Shown here one piece after another: positions 32,911-41,362 of a DNA stretch of 57,871 nt. The stretch lies in contig URHG01000013.1 in the NCBI GenBank assembly GCA_900547555.1, positions 1 through 57,871 on the forward strand, read 5' to 3'. The DNA is from an uncultured Porphyromonadaceae bacterium. GTDB lineage: Bacteria; Bacteroidota; Bacteroidia; Bacteroidales; UBA11471. Made by a program: the position numbers and the translations under genes. The notes below the pieces were generated by a model. The model did not search any database. It was not told the origin of the DNA and was given only the letters and a program-made list of their open reading frames with translations. Within the stretch, counting starts at the first letter, position 1. Every line of letters starts with the position of its first letter.

Positions 32911-33783
32911 TCAATCAAAGAATATATTTTCGTCCATCTCTTTTCTCCATTGTTTTACATCATCTCTTTTTGCTTCTATCTCTGCATTTGAAATAGATGC
33001 TGATAGTTTCTTTACTCCAAATATTTGCTCTAATTTATTTATCGGTCTGGGCTGTGCAAATACCTTATTACAGAAATACCCTAATCTTGATTGCCCTTTG
33101 TCGCCTCCGAATAACCATTTACAGCCCGTCTCCGTTTTCTTCATATATCCCCGCTCTAACGCCCTTGCAAAATATTTTCTCGCCTCATCGGTATTCAATC
33201 CATTGGGTAGCCAGAGTTTATCACCCCTTGTTTGGTTATCCGGGGCGGAGTAGCCGAGTTTATCCCTAAGAATTTGCTGTGCATATCTATATAATAACAA
33301 CGATTTCCCATTAAGAAGCTCCAATTGATCAGATATTTTATGTCTTGAAAGCCCCCATTTGTACTTAATATTTAAATATTCTATAAGATTATACCCTTCT
33401 TCTTCATAAATCTCAACTTTAATATGTCTTATTTCTGTTAATACGGCCTCACATCTGCCTTTATCAAAATCTTTTGTAATATGTTCTAAATAATTATATA
33501 TATCAAGACGGTTTATAGGCGGTTCCGGCCAATCTTCAGCAAAGAAAAGGCCTTCACTTTTAATATCTTCTATTAATTCCTCTCGATACCGTATACGTAA
33601 ATTCAGACGCTCAAAATCAGCTATATCTCCGACTATATTTGCCAGTTCTGCTCTACTTTTTAACGCTGATAAGTCATTATTTTCTACAAATCTTTCAATC
33701 TCGCCATTTCTGATAAGCGTCAAATTTAGTAGCACCTCACAAAATCTATCCAACGGCATTTTTAACAATTCTTCTGTTTCCAT
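32911..33783 (-). CDS. Uncharacterised integrase-associated protein
   Basis: The 290-residue protein is acidic and helical at the N-terminus; the C-terminal part has ARALERGYMKKTETGCKWLFGG, LGYFCNKVF and IFGVKKLSASISNAE. I know this C-terminal pattern from proteins coded next to integrases in Bacteroidetes mobile elements, but no function is established. It begins 3 nt after the integrase stop, so the two are cotranscribed, and a terminator follows. Confidence 0.7.
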   Translation of the reverse strand: METEELLKMPLDRFCEVLLNLTLIRNGEIERFVENNDLSALKSRAELANIVGDIADFERLNLRIRYREELIEDIKSEGLFFAEDWPEPPINRLDIYNYLEHITKDFDKGRCEAVLTEIRHIKVEIYEEEGYNLIEYLNIKYKWGLSRHKISDQLELLNGKSLLLYRYAQQILRDKLGYSAPDNQTRGDKLWLPNGLNTDEARKYFARALERGYMKKTETGCKWLFGGDKGQSRLGYFCNKVFAQPRPINKLEQIFGVKKLSASISNAEIEAKRDDVKQWRKEMDENIFFD

Positions 33784-33786
33784 TTC

Positions 33787-35010
33787 TTACAATTTCAATT
33801 CTGGTAAACTGTTTATTGCATCTTCTTTCAGCTTGTCTATGGCTCGGGTATATTTCTCGGTATGTTGCAGGCCGCTATGCCCTAAAAGGCTCGCTACCGT
33901 CTTTATATTAGCCCCGTTGTTAAGGATATTCACGGCAAAGGAGTGCCGAGCACAATGCCAACTTATGTGCTTGCTTATTCCCGCCCGTTTCACCCATCTT
34001 CTAAGGGCTTTTAAGCACATTTCATAGCTGGGCAAGGGGAATATAACCTCACCCCTCTTATCTGGGCTGCTTGGCTTTCCTATTAGTTTCAATATACCAT
34101 CATTCAGAGGAATAACAACACCGCTGCTTGCGCTATGCCCCTTTGTCTTGTTCTGCTCAAACTTTAATAGCCTATTTGAAAAATCCACGTTGGCAAATGT
34201 AAGGTCTTTCACATCACAGTATCTTAACCCACAATAGAGGCAAAAGATAAAAGCGCGCCTTATGTTGGGATTTTGCCGTTCATCGTGGGTTGCTATTAGC
34301 TGCTGTATTTCCTCTGGTGAAAGTACCTCTTTCCTTAGCTGCTGGTCATCCACCTTTATAGTTATGCCCGTACAAGGGTTCTTTATCATAACATCGTGTT
34401 CTATGGCATATTTTATCACTTTCTTAAACCGGGCATAGATGCTTTTAGCCCCCTCGCCAACACTTCTACCTTGCAGATACTCGGCGAAAGCCTCAACCAT
34501 ATCTCTCGTTATTTGCTCTGGCTTTATCCTCTTGGCATACTTGTTATATTCTGGGGTGTCGTTCAGAAAATCAATGAAGCGTTTAAGGGCTATTTCCACC
34601 ATCCTAATATCTTTCTTGGTATACTTGTCAATATAGGCTTGGAAGTAATCAAGGAAATTTATATCACGCTCCTTTTTGAGCCGATACCCCTCAATGCTTT
34701 CCAACAGTTCCTGCCCACGCTCAAACCTAATCTTCTTTGCAAGTTCTATCGTTTCTTTATTCTGTTGGCGTTCAAGCGGTGTTCTGGGTGCTTGCCAAAG
34801 GTAGAGTTTCAGAAACTCCCGTTTCCTGTCTTTCTTGGCTACCTGCTTATCCAACTTTTCACTATATACCATCTGATAGCCAAAGTAGTAATCCAAAAAC
34901 AAACTTTCCCGGCCATCTGAAAGTATCTTTGCCCCCAACTTTGGATTGTCGGTTGTGTCTTGGCTTATTAGGTAGGTGTTATCGTTCCTTATTTCCTTTT
35001 TCTGTGCCAT
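33787..35010 (-). CDS. Tyrosine recombinase / integrase
   Basis: The 407-residue protein has an arm-binding N-terminus, a SAM-like core-binding domain (about 110-210) and a catalytic domain with the RHRY set: Arg in CLYCGLRYCDVKDL, HxxR in WHCARHSFAVNIL, His in LLGHSGLQHTEKYTR, with the nucleophile Tyr in the last motif. This is the Bacteroidetes integrase type of phages and integrative elements. It lies next to attR, as is usual, and would cut at the tRNA-Leu 3' end. Confidence 0.95.
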   Translation of the reverse strand: MAQKKEIRNDNTYLISQDTTDNPKLGAKILSDGRESLFLDYYFGYQMVYSEKLDKQVAKKDRKREFLKLYLWQAPRTPLERQQNKETIELAKKIRFERGQELLESIEGYRLKKERDINFLDYFQAYIDKYTKKDIRMVEIALKRFIDFLNDTPEYNKYAKRIKPEQITRDMVEAFAEYLQGRSVGEGAKSIYARFKKVIKYAIEHDVMIKNPCTGITIKVDDQQLRKEVLSPEEIQQLIATHDERQNPNIRRAFIFCLYCGLRYCDVKDLTFANVDFSNRLLKFEQNKTKGHSASSGVVIPLNDGILKLIGKPSSPDKRGEVIFPLPSYEMCLKALRRWVKRAGISKHISWHCARHSFAVNILNNGANIKTVASLLGHSGLQHTEKYTRAIDKLKEDAINSLPELKL

Positions 35011-35056
35011 ACTCTTTGCTCTTTGTTTCTCTTATTTGCAAATGTATAAATTTATC

Positions 35057-35090
35057 TTTTTCTGGGTAGCCAAAAGGTAGCCAAAAACGA
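35057..35090. repeat. Right copy of the 34-bp subterminal direct repeat
   Basis: Matches 29974-30007 with one mismatch. A further inverted copy of the unit, TTTGGCTACC, lies at 35134-35143. Likely integrase arm sites. Confidence 0.7.
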
Positions 35091-35169
35091 TAAAACAAAG
35101 TCTTTTTTAAGAAGAAAAGGGTTAATGTCCCTCTTTGGCTACCTCTGATTTTCTTTCACTTAGTTTCAT

Positions 35170-35213
35170 CTGGGTACTCTTGATTTACTGGGTACTTTCT
35201 CGGCTCTGGGTAC
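35170..35213. repeat. Three CTGGGTAC copies at exact 18-bp steps, ending in attR
   Basis: CTGGGTAC, the last bases of tRNA-Leu, occurs at 35170-35177, 35188-35195 and 35206-35213. The last is within the attR core 35201-35214. The tandem copies could be remnants of earlier integrations or integrase-binding repeats. Confidence 0.7.
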
Positions 35214-35214
35214 A
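35201..35214. repeat. attR core
   Basis: CGGCTCTGGGTACA, identical to attL at 29921-29934. Confidence 0.85.
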
Positions 35215-35220
35215 ACAAGA

Positions 35221-35256
35221 AAAAACAAAGCACCGAAAAATCGGTGCTTTGTTTTT
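35221..35256. terminator. Rho-independent terminator, original tRNA-Leu or mntP terminator
   Basis: AAAAACAAAGCACCGA (35221-35236) pairs perfectly with TCGGTGCTTTGTTTTT (35241-35256). Before integration it would have followed the tRNA-Leu gene directly; it also ends mntP on the minus strand. Confidence 0.85.
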
Positions 35257-35344
35257 TTATTTTCCATTCGGACAGTTTCGATGCATTTCAAACACGATCT
35301 TATTTCCTGACAAAACCTTCTGTCAATCGGGCACATACAAACCA

Positions 35345-35917
35345 TCATGCCGAGAGATGCTCGATAAGCACCTTCACACCGATGGCAAAGAGTATGATTC
35401 CACCCAAGAGGTCGGCATGTATCTTCTTGGCATAACGGCCGCACCGGACACCCAAAAACACTCCTACAAGAGACATGATGAACGAGACCAATCCGATTAC
35501 CACCAAAGGGTACGATAAATCGCCCCAATCGTTCATGCCCATACATACAAACGAAATACCGACGGCCAAAGCATCGATACTGGTAGCGACCGCCATAGCC
35601 AGAATCACTTTGAGGCTGGCCGGATCGAAATGTTTCTCTTCCTCGTCCTTGAACGACTCCATGATCATACGTATGCCCAGAAAACCGAGAATGGCAAAAG
35701 CGATCCAATGATCGACGCTCTCTATCAGATAACGGAAATAACGAGTCCCCAACCAACCGAAGAACGGATTGAGTGCCTGAAAAAGTCCGAAAAAGAAAGC
35801 CATCAAAAGCATAGGCTTCCACCGGACCCGTCCCCAAATGATGCCGCTTGTTATCGAAACGGCAAAGCAATCCATCGACAATCCCAATGCCAAAGCCCAA
35901 GTCTCAATTCCAGTCAT
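35345..35917 (-). CDS. mntP: Manganese efflux pump MntP
   Basis: The 190-residue protein has six hydrophobic helices in two related halves, with LGLSMDCFAVSITSG in the first and ATSIDALAVGISFV in the second, each carrying the conserved Asp of the MntP family. It exports Mn2+ from the cytoplasm. The gene is monocistronic with a promoter box about 83 nt upstream and a leader that can form one hairpin (35941-35980). No yybP-ykoY manganese riboswitch is recognisable. Confidence 0.93.
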   Translation of the reverse strand: MTGIETWALALGLSMDCFAVSITSGIIWGRVRWKPMLLMAFFFGLFQALNPFFGWLGTRYFRYLIESVDHWIAFAILGFLGIRMIMESFKDEEEKHFDPASLKVILAMAVATSIDALAVGISFVCMGMNDWGDLSYPLVVIGLVSFIMSLVGVFLGVRCGRYAKKIHADLLGGIILFAIGVKVLIEHLSA

Positions 35918-35999
35918 AATGTGTCAATAATGCAGTGTATCCGTGCCGACGGACATTCGATCGAAAAAATCCCGCCGGCATTCTTTCGGCAAAGTGAGA

Positions 36000-36007
36000 C
36001 AAAGGTA
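36000..36007 (-). promoter_or_regulatory. Promoter -7 box of mntP
   Basis: Reads TACCTTTG on the minus strand, matching TAnnTTTG; the transcript would have a leader of about 80 nt. Confidence 0.65.
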
Positions 36008-36094
36008 ATCGATTCCGGGCTATGCTTGCAACTTTTTCTGAGATAGAATACGTTTCGACAAAGAATATCCCGCCCCGAAACCTTTTCCGGTTCA

Positions 36095-36823
36095 TTATTT
36101 TACACCGAGATCGGCAAAACAGTAAGTGTACCGACGAATCGTCCCGTCGTCGAGAGAAATATCGTAACTCCTCATCGACGGGCTCCCCAAAGCAAACGGT
36201 ACGGGAGATGAAAAAATCGGTCCATCATAACAAAAGGTATGATATTCTCCGTTTTCACCATTCGGATCGACATCGGACGGTAACGATGCCACAAATGCCG
36301 CATCTACTTCCCTGCCGATGGCAGAAAGCCCCAAACCGTCGTACATCGTAGTAACGACGACACACCTCAATCCCGTGGAAAGAAAACCGTCCATCACTTC
36401 GGGAGAAGCTGCACCCCAAAGCGGCTCGACCACTTCGATACCGTAAGGCGCAAGTTGTTCTTCGCGATAACGGCGTACATCGTGCAGGAAAATATCGCCG
36501 AAAATAAAATGCGTTATACCTTGTGCCCTGAAATGGCCGACGGCACGGTTCATCGCCTCGGAATAATCGGCCATATCGCCCGAGGGGGTCAAATCCACGA
36601 TATACAACGGAATCCCTATCCTCTCGGCTTGCGCTTCGAGCAACGGTAGCGGAATATCATGCATGGTCGACTTCCGTGTCGCACGATTGACCGTCGTAAG
36701 CAACGCCTCTACCCTATACGTTCCTTCCCGCATCACCCGCCACAAAGCGTGAGCAGAATCTTTCCCGCCGCTCCAATTCAAAACGGCCCTGATCTTCCCA
36801 TCCTGCTTATCCGATACTTCCAT
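36095..36823 (-). CDS. Diphthine-ammonia ligase-like ATP pyrophosphatase (DUF71)
   Basis: The ATG at 36821-36823 gives 242 residues. The N-terminus VLNWSGGKDSAHAL carries the PP-loop motif SGGKDS. THFIFGDIFLHDVRRYREEQL and EPLWG follow, the conserved second part of the Dph6/DUF71 family. The eukaryotic member finishes diphthamide on EF2; bacteria lack diphthamide, so here the substrate is unknown. A promoter box lies 9 nt before the ATG, so the mRNA may have almost no leader; the open frame upstream to 36916 is therefore excluded. Confidence 0.85.
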   Translation of the reverse strand: MEVSDKQDGKIRAVLNWSGGKDSAHALWRVMREGTYRVEALLTTVNRATRKSTMHDIPLPLLEAQAERIGIPLYIVDLTPSGDMADYSEAMNRAVGHFRAQGITHFIFGDIFLHDVRRYREEQLAPYGIEVVEPLWGAASPEVMDGFLSTGLRCVVVTTMYDGLGLSAIGREVDAAFVASLPSDVDPNGENGEYHTFCYDGPIFSSPVPFALGSPSMRSYDISLDDGTIRRYTYCFADLGVK

Positions 36824-36831
36824 AATAATGG

Positions 36832-36894
36832 CAAAGATAGTACTTCCCCTCCAAATTCCATGATTCCGATATTCCGAAAAATATCCTATATTTG
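36832..36894. promoter_or_regulatory. Divergent promoter pair giving nearly leaderless transcripts
   Basis: On the minus strand TATCTTTG (36839-36832) serves the ATP-PPase gene, 8 nt before its ATG. On the plus strand TATATTTG (36887-36894) serves btuR, 5 nt before its ATG. With transcription starting a few bases after the box, leaders of about 0-6 nt are expected. Confidence 0.6.
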
Positions 36895-36899
36895 CCTGC

Positions 36900-37436
36900 A
36901 TGGAACAAGGATTCATTCATCTCTATACAGGTAACGGAAAAGGAAAAACCACAGCCGCTTTCGGATTGGCCGTACGAGCTTTATGCGCGGGAAAGAACGT
37001 TTTCGTAGGACAATTCGTAAAATCGATGCGTTATAACGAGACAAAAATCGAAACGCTTTTCGGCGGTACTAATTCCCCGTTGGGACACATTCGAATCGAA
37101 CAATTCGGTCGCGGTTGTTTCATCGACAAAGATCCCGAAGCCATCGATGTAGAAATGGCCCAAGAGGGACTACGGCGTTGCTCGTCATTACTCAGCGCCG
37201 GGACATACGATGTAATCATTCTCGACGAACTGACCATCGCCCTTTATTTCGGATTGCTTTCTTGCGAAGATGTTATCGAGGCTCTGAACAATCGCGCCCC
37301 ACAGACCGAGGTCGTCATAACCGGTCGCTACGCCCCGCAATGCCTCATCGACAAAGCCGATCTCGTAACGGAAATGCAGGAAGTCAAACACTACTACACG
37401 CAAGGCGTACTTTCACGAGACGGTATCGACAGATAA
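36900..37436 (+). CDS. btuR: Cob(I)yrinic acid a,c-diamide adenosyltransferase
   Basis: The 178-residue protein matches the CobA/CobO/BtuR family: FIHLYTGNGKGKTTAAFGLA (P-loop that binds ATP in reverse), VFVGQFVKS, and DVIILDELTIALYFGLL with the Walker B-like segment, and EVVITGRYAPQ. It adds the adenosyl group to cobalamin precursors. Only this cobalamin gene is present, so salvage of corrinoids is likely. Confidence 0.95.
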   Translation: MEQGFIHLYTGNGKGKTTAAFGLAVRALCAGKNVFVGQFVKSMRYNETKIETLFGGTNSPLGHIRIEQFGRGCFIDKDPEAIDVEMAQEGLRRCSSLLSAGTYDVIILDELTIALYFGLLSCEDVIEALNNRAPQTEVVITGRYAPQCLIDKADLVTEMQEVKHYYTQGVLSRDGIDR

Positions 37437-37454
37437 TCGGAAACTCCACAAAAC

Positions 37455-38132
37455 TCAAAGATTGAACCATACCGACGGATCGGCTACCATTTCCTGCACG
37501 TCATTGATAAGTTTGCAAGTATGGTATCCGTCGGCCACCGCATGATGTGCCGATACGGAAAACGGCAGTAACAAACGGCTGTCCTGCTCGAAATATTTTC
37601 CGAACTTAATCAACGGAAACAGAAGTGTATTCTCGGCATAAGTATCTTGGGCAAAAGCCGTGTAACTCAGCCACGGCAGGCAAGACACAGGACAAAAATT
37701 GCGGGGCTGACCGGGACGAGCCTTAATGACTCCCGTTCTATTTCCATACGTTTCCATATCCCGCAAAACCGTGTTGTAAAACGTCGGGAAATCTCTGTCA
37801 TACTCGCTCCACACATCGGTAAACGTCTTGGTCTCATCGTGGAATAACGTATAGCTCGGAACAACTTCTTCCCAATATCCCAGCCTGTTGTTACAGTCGA
37901 AATCCATACGAAACTCCCTATTCGAATTTACAACCCTCATAATCGCATAAAGCATCGTGGGGAAAAATTTCAAGCCGCGATGCTTTCGATATGCAGCCAA
38001 TTCGGTTATATCGACATTCGCATTCAACGTGTACCGGCACTTGATACGATTATAGTAATAATCGAAATAAATATCCCGTTCCCACTTCGTCCGGTCTATA
38101 AGATGAAAAGTTTCGTTCATCGCTATCTTCAT
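37455..38132 (-). CDS. Chloramphenicol acetyltransferase-like (CAT A type) acyltransferase
   Basis: The 225-residue protein has the CAT trimer fold signs: KWERDIYFDYYYN at the N-terminus, NRIKCRYTLNANVDIT, SYTLFHDETKTFTDVWSEYD in the middle, and the catalytic HHAVADGYH near the C-terminus. The His-based active site is intact. Chromosomal homologues exist widely in Bacteroidetes and other gut bacteria and are not all resistance genes, so the acceptor is uncertain. An alternative start is the second Met (residue 5). It follows a lipoprotein gene by 8 nt. Confidence 0.8.
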   Translation of the reverse strand: MKIAMNETFHLIDRTKWERDIYFDYYYNRIKCRYTLNANVDITELAAYRKHRGLKFFPTMLYAIMRVVNSNREFRMDFDCNNRLGYWEEVVPSYTLFHDETKTFTDVWSEYDRDFPTFYNTVLRDMETYGNRTGVIKARPGQPRNFCPVSCLPWLSYTAFAQDTYAENTLLFPLIKFGKYFEQDSRLLLPFSVSAHHAVADGYHTCKLINDVQEMVADPSVWFNL

Positions 38133-38140
38133 TTATATAC

Positions 38141-38629
38141 TTATATCGGAGTATCCGTGCGCATCCAAAAACGTGCCCCGTCGATTTTCCCACAGGTATC
38201 GTTCAACATAACAAGACGGTCACTCTCATATAGGAAATTGAATATCGGGCTTCCACCATTCGCCACAAGCTGCCATACCACAGCATCGACATCGTCGGGA
38301 GTACCCCGTTGTGTATACCGGCGTCCCGAATAAGATGGCGACGCCCCGTCCACACCATCGACAGGAGAGAGTACAAAAACGCCATCGCCGCTATATACCC
38401 TGCTTTTTATGGTCAAAATGTAACAAGAGGTATCGGGATAAAGAATCCCTTCATAAGCACATACCCGAAATTCTCCCAAAGATGAATCGTTCTTCCGAGA
38501 ATCCCTCACAACAATATCTGTGATGCCATCGGCACCGCCGATTTTCCCGACACCGCTATTCTCCGACCGGGGCATACAACCGTACAAAAGCGAACATACC
38601 GTAAATGCCAAAGGCAGTATTCTTTTCAT
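38141..38629 (-). CDS. Uncharacterised lipoprotein
   Basis: The 162-residue protein has a lipoprotein signal (PLAFTVCSLLYGC, lipid-bearing Cys at residue 18) and a mature part with SGVGKIGGADGITDIVVRDS and SYSGRRYTQRGTPDDVDAVVW. I recognise no family. It is 8 nt upstream of the CAT-like gene on the same strand, so probably in one transcript. Confidence 0.65.
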   Translation of the reverse strand: MKRILPLAFTVCSLLYGCMPRSENSGVGKIGGADGITDIVVRDSRKNDSSLGEFRVCAYEGILYPDTSCYILTIKSRVYSGDGVFVLSPVDGVDGASPSYSGRRYTQRGTPDDVDAVVWQLVANGGSPIFNFLYESDRLVMLNDTCGKIDGARFWMRTDTPI

Positions 38630-38766
38630 GAGCGACTTTCAAGTTCTTCACAAATATATATCTATCCATGTATTTTATCAATCTTTCGGTCATTAATCTT
38701 CCAACAGCCTGTTTTGACATTTCTATCGGAATCACCGTAGCATCTCGATTATTGACAATTAATCGT

Positions 38767-38774
38767 TATCTTTG
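38767..38774 (+). promoter_or_regulatory. Promoter -7 box of the HAD gene
   Basis: TATCTTTG, 28 nt before the ATG at 38803, supports that start over the upstream in-frame ATG at 38668. Confidence 0.65.
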
Positions 38775-38802
38775 TAAAGTTTTTACGACTTACTACTCCG
38801 GC

Positions 38803-39429
38803 ATGATAAAAACACTCATTTTCGATTTCGGTGGCGTCATTGCCACCATAAGCCGCGACAAGGCTGTCGCCGCATTTACCCGCATAGGGCTGAATGACGC
38901 CGATTCCCGACTCGACAAATACCACCAATCGGGAATATTTCAAGCGTTGGAAGAAGGGAAGCTCGACGAAACCGGCTTCCGTGCCGAATTGGGACGCCTT
39001 TGCAATCGGGAACTCTCTTTCGAAGAGGTAAAAAAAGCATGGTTGGGATTTTTCGTAGAAGTACCTCCTGCCATTCTCAAATACCTCGAAGAGTTGAAAA
39101 AGGAGTACCGCATTCTGATATTGAGCAACACCAATCCCTATGTGATGTCATGGGCATGCAGCACGGATTTTTCTGCCGAGGGGAAACCTCTCACCCACTA
39201 CGCCGACCGACTATATCTGTCTTATCAAATCGGATACACCAAACCGGCCGCCGAAATTTTCCGCCATCTCATCGACGATAGCGGAATACGCCCCGAAGAG
39301 ACCCTCTTTGTCGATGACGGTGCATCGAATGTAAAAAAAGGAGAAGAATTCGGATTCCATACATTTTGTCCGGCAAACGGCAGCGACTGGCGTTCCGACC
39401 TCTCGGCTCTTCTGCAACGACTCGGGTAA
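38803..39429 (+). CDS. HAD family hydrolase
   Basis: The 208-residue protein shows the HAD motifs: FDFGGVIATI (motif I; the second Asp of the usual DxD is Gly, as in epoxide hydrolase-like/YihX members), LILSNTNP (motif II), a Lys in GYTKPAAEIF and FVDDGASNVKKGEEFG (motif IV, VDD). The nearest type is YihX/glucose-1-phosphatase or haloacid dehalogenase-like. The substrate is unknown. Monocistronic. Confidence 0.88.
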   Translation: MIKTLIFDFGGVIATISRDKAVAAFTRIGLNDADSRLDKYHQSGIFQALEEGKLDETGFRAELGRLCNRELSFEEVKKAWLGFFVEVPPAILKYLEELKKEYRILILSNTNPYVMSWACSTDFSAEGKPLTHYADRLYLSYQIGYTKPAAEIFRHLIDDSGIRPEETLFVDDGASNVKKGEEFGFHTFCPANGSDWRSDLSALLQRLG

Positions 39430-39565
39430 AGATTCGTTTCGACAGCAAACCCAGAAAAGCATTATTTCCGGTCAAGACCCGGGAATCGTCTCATCACGTG
39501 TGCACGACAAGCGCTAAATCATCGGGAAGTAATCGTAATCCTACGACTTGACACGACAGCTATTT

Positions 39566-40213
39566 CTATCGCTGCTCATCATCGGGAGGAATCGGAGTTT
39601 CCTCCTCTTTGTCGCCAAGAATAGGCAAACATATTTTATATTTTACGGCCAAGATACGCGTAATAAACACGCCCGAGCCACCGACAAGCTGGCAGACATA
39701 CGACTCCATGCCCAACCGATAGCACACCCAGTAAAACACACCGCCGACGACACATGCCATTGCATATATCTCTTTCCTGAATATCAGCGGTATTTCATTG
39801 ATGAAGACATCGCGTATCACGCCTCCGGCCGCACCGGTGATACTACCCATGATAACCGCCACCCAAAAAGGATAGCCCAGCGTAAGGCTTTTACCTGCAC
39901 CGACGACCGTAAAAAGAGCCAGACCTATGGTATCGAAAATAAAAAAGGTATTGTCGAGACGCACCAGCCTTTTCTCGAAAACGATAACCCATACCAACGC
40001 CAACCCCGTGCAAATAAGATACATGGGATCGGTCATCCAAGCCGGAGTAACATCGAGCAAAAGATCGCGTATCGTCCCGCCGCCGATAGCGGTAACAAAC
40101 CCCACGACATACGCCCCGAACCAATCGAAACGTTTGGCCGACGCCAAGCGTATCCCGCTGATGGCAAAAGCGAACGTACCGATAAAATCGAGTATCTGAA
40201 CAAATGTCGGCAT
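39566..40213 (-). CDS. TRIC / UPF0126 family membrane protein
   Basis: The 215-residue protein has two related halves, each of three helices, with the glycine-rich AIGGGTIRDLLL and GAAGGVIRDVFIN motifs of the UPF0126 (YicG) family, prokaryotic homologues of trimeric intracellular cation channels. An acidic tail of about 20 residues follows. It is 12 nt downstream of the GNAT-like gene and probably cotranscribed. Confidence 0.92.
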   Translation of the reverse strand: MPTFVQILDFIGTFAFAISGIRLASAKRFDWFGAYVVGFVTAIGGGTIRDLLLDVTPAWMTDPMYLICTGLALVWVIVFEKRLVRLDNTFFIFDTIGLALFTVVGAGKSLTLGYPFWVAVIMGSITGAAGGVIRDVFINEIPLIFRKEIYAMACVVGGVFYWVCYRLGMESYVCQLVGGSGVFITRILAVKYKICLPILGDKEEETPIPPDDEQR

Positions 40214-40225
40214 AAGGAAGAGGTA

Positions 40226-41362
40226 CTAAATATCTTTCGCATAAGCACGACGACGCTTATGCAACTGCTGTTCGAAATATTGCCACTGTTGCTGTACCTT
40301 ATTATTGGTTACCATCTCGGGATTGCTCTCGGCATACTTAAACCCGTCTTTGATGAAATTCGGCAATATGTCGTCGAAGAGCAACGCATTGGCTCCCATG
40401 TTCTGGTAATCGGGGTGTATGGCAACAAGCAACAGGTCGACAATATCGCCTTTTCCTTTCAAGGCTTTTAACAAGTGGATAAACCCGAAAGGAAACAATC
40501 GGCCTTTGGCCTTTTGCAAAGCCCGGCTCATCGAAGGCATGGCAATACCCACACCCACCAATTCGTCTTTTTCATTGACAATAAGCGAGAGATGTCCGAG
40601 ACGTACCATCGGCACATACATCTTTACATAATGGTCGATCTGACGCGGAGTAAGCGTCGAATATCCGTACAGGTTCTTATACGCTTCGTTTATAAGTTCG
40701 AATATCTGCCGACCGTAATCCCGGGCCACATCATTGATATTGGTGTATTCTCGAATCACGCTACGCAGATGATATTTCTGCCGGACAATCTCGGCTATTC
40801 GCGCATGTTTTTCCGACATAACGGGGGGAACCGTAAGCTTGAATTCGACCCATTCGCATTCCGTTTCAAAGCCTCTCCGCAGAATATGGTCGACGTAGTA
40901 AGGATAATTATAGATGGTAACCATCGTCCCCAGCTGGTCGTAGCCCTCGACAAGCAATCCCTCGGGATCCATATCGGTAAATCCCATAGGACCGACCAGA
41001 TGATTCATACCCTTCGAACGAGCCCATTCCTCGACCGCATCGAAAAGCGCATCGCTCACCCGCACGTCATCGACAAAATCCACAAACCCGAAACGAGCCT
41101 CTTTTTTCCCGGTCTTTTCGTTGAGATTCCGATTGATGATTCCGGTAATGCGGCCCACCGGCTTTTTTCCCTCGTAAGCCATAAAATGCACCGCTTCGCA
41201 GAAGTCGAAAGCGGGATTCTTCGCCGGTGTAAAAGTATTCAATTCATCGGCCACCAAAGGCGGAACTTTATACGGGTTTCCTTTGTAAAGGTCGATATTG
41301 AATTGTACATATTTTTTCAAGGCGCGACGTCCCGATATTTCTCTAATAGTTATAGGCTCCAT
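40226..41362 (-). CDS. GNAT-fold acyltransferase-like protein
   Basis: The 378-residue protein begins ITIREISGRRALKKYVQFN and contains HFMAYEGKKPVGRITGIINR and a later GVGIAMPS...LLLVAIHPDYQNMGANALL segment, which fits the acetyl-CoA-binding part of the GNAT fold (here the QNMGANALL turn replaces the usual Q/RxxGxG/A). A conserved GFTDMDPEGLLVEG lies in the middle. The family is widespread in Bacteroidetes; substrate not known. Confidence 0.75.
   Translation of the reverse strand: MEPITIREISGRRALKKYVQFNIDLYKGNPYKVPPLVADELNTFTPAKNPAFDFCEAVHFMAYEGKKPVGRITGIINRNLNEKTGKKEARFGFVDFVDDVRVSDALFDAVEEWARSKGMNHLVGPMGFTDMDPEGLLVEGYDQLGTMVTIYNYPYYVDHILRRGFETECEWVEFKLTVPPVMSEKHARIAEIVRQKYHLRSVIREYTNINDVARDYGRQIFELINEAYKNLYGYSTLTPRQIDHYVKMYVPMVRLGHLSLIVNEKDELVGVGIAMPSMSRALQKAKGRLFPFGFIHLLKALKGKGDIVDLLLVAIHPDYQNMGANALLFDDILPNFIKDGFKYAESNPEMVTNNKVQQQWQYFEQQLHKRRRAYAKDI

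Larger units (their letters stand above)
29921..35214 (-). mobile_element. 5.3-kb integrated element at tRNA-Leu (satellite-like or cryptic phage replicon)
   Basis: The element is bounded by CGGCTCTGGGTACA at 29921-29934 (tRNA-Leu 3' end) and 35201-35214. All six genes read leftward: tyrosine integrase, unknown 290-aa protein, excisionase-like HTH protein, unknown 175-aa protein, filamentous-phage-type Rep, terminase-small-subunit-like HTH protein. No coat, capsid, relaxase or toxin gene is seen. Integrase plus Xis plus Rep plus a TerS-like protein in about 5 kb resembles phage satellites (PICI-like), while the Rep family also occurs in inovirus-like elements. Base composition is more AT-rich than the flanks, which fits recent acquisition. 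Confidence 0.85.

Noticed and set aside
32724..32918. 64-aa open frame on the minus strand in the element
   Set aside because: It covers the terminator, promoter and operators between two operons; the hydrophobic translation comes from AT-rich DNA.
35918..35999. Possible yybP-ykoY manganese riboswitch in the mntP leader
   Set aside because: Only one hairpin (TGCCGGCGG with CCGTCGGCA) is found; the conserved loops of the class are not present.
37455..38132. Acquired chloramphenicol resistance gene
   Set aside because: The CAT-type active site is intact, but the gene is next to a core-type lipoprotein gene, with no mobile-element signs and composition like its neighbours; chromosomal CAT-like enzymes of other function are common.
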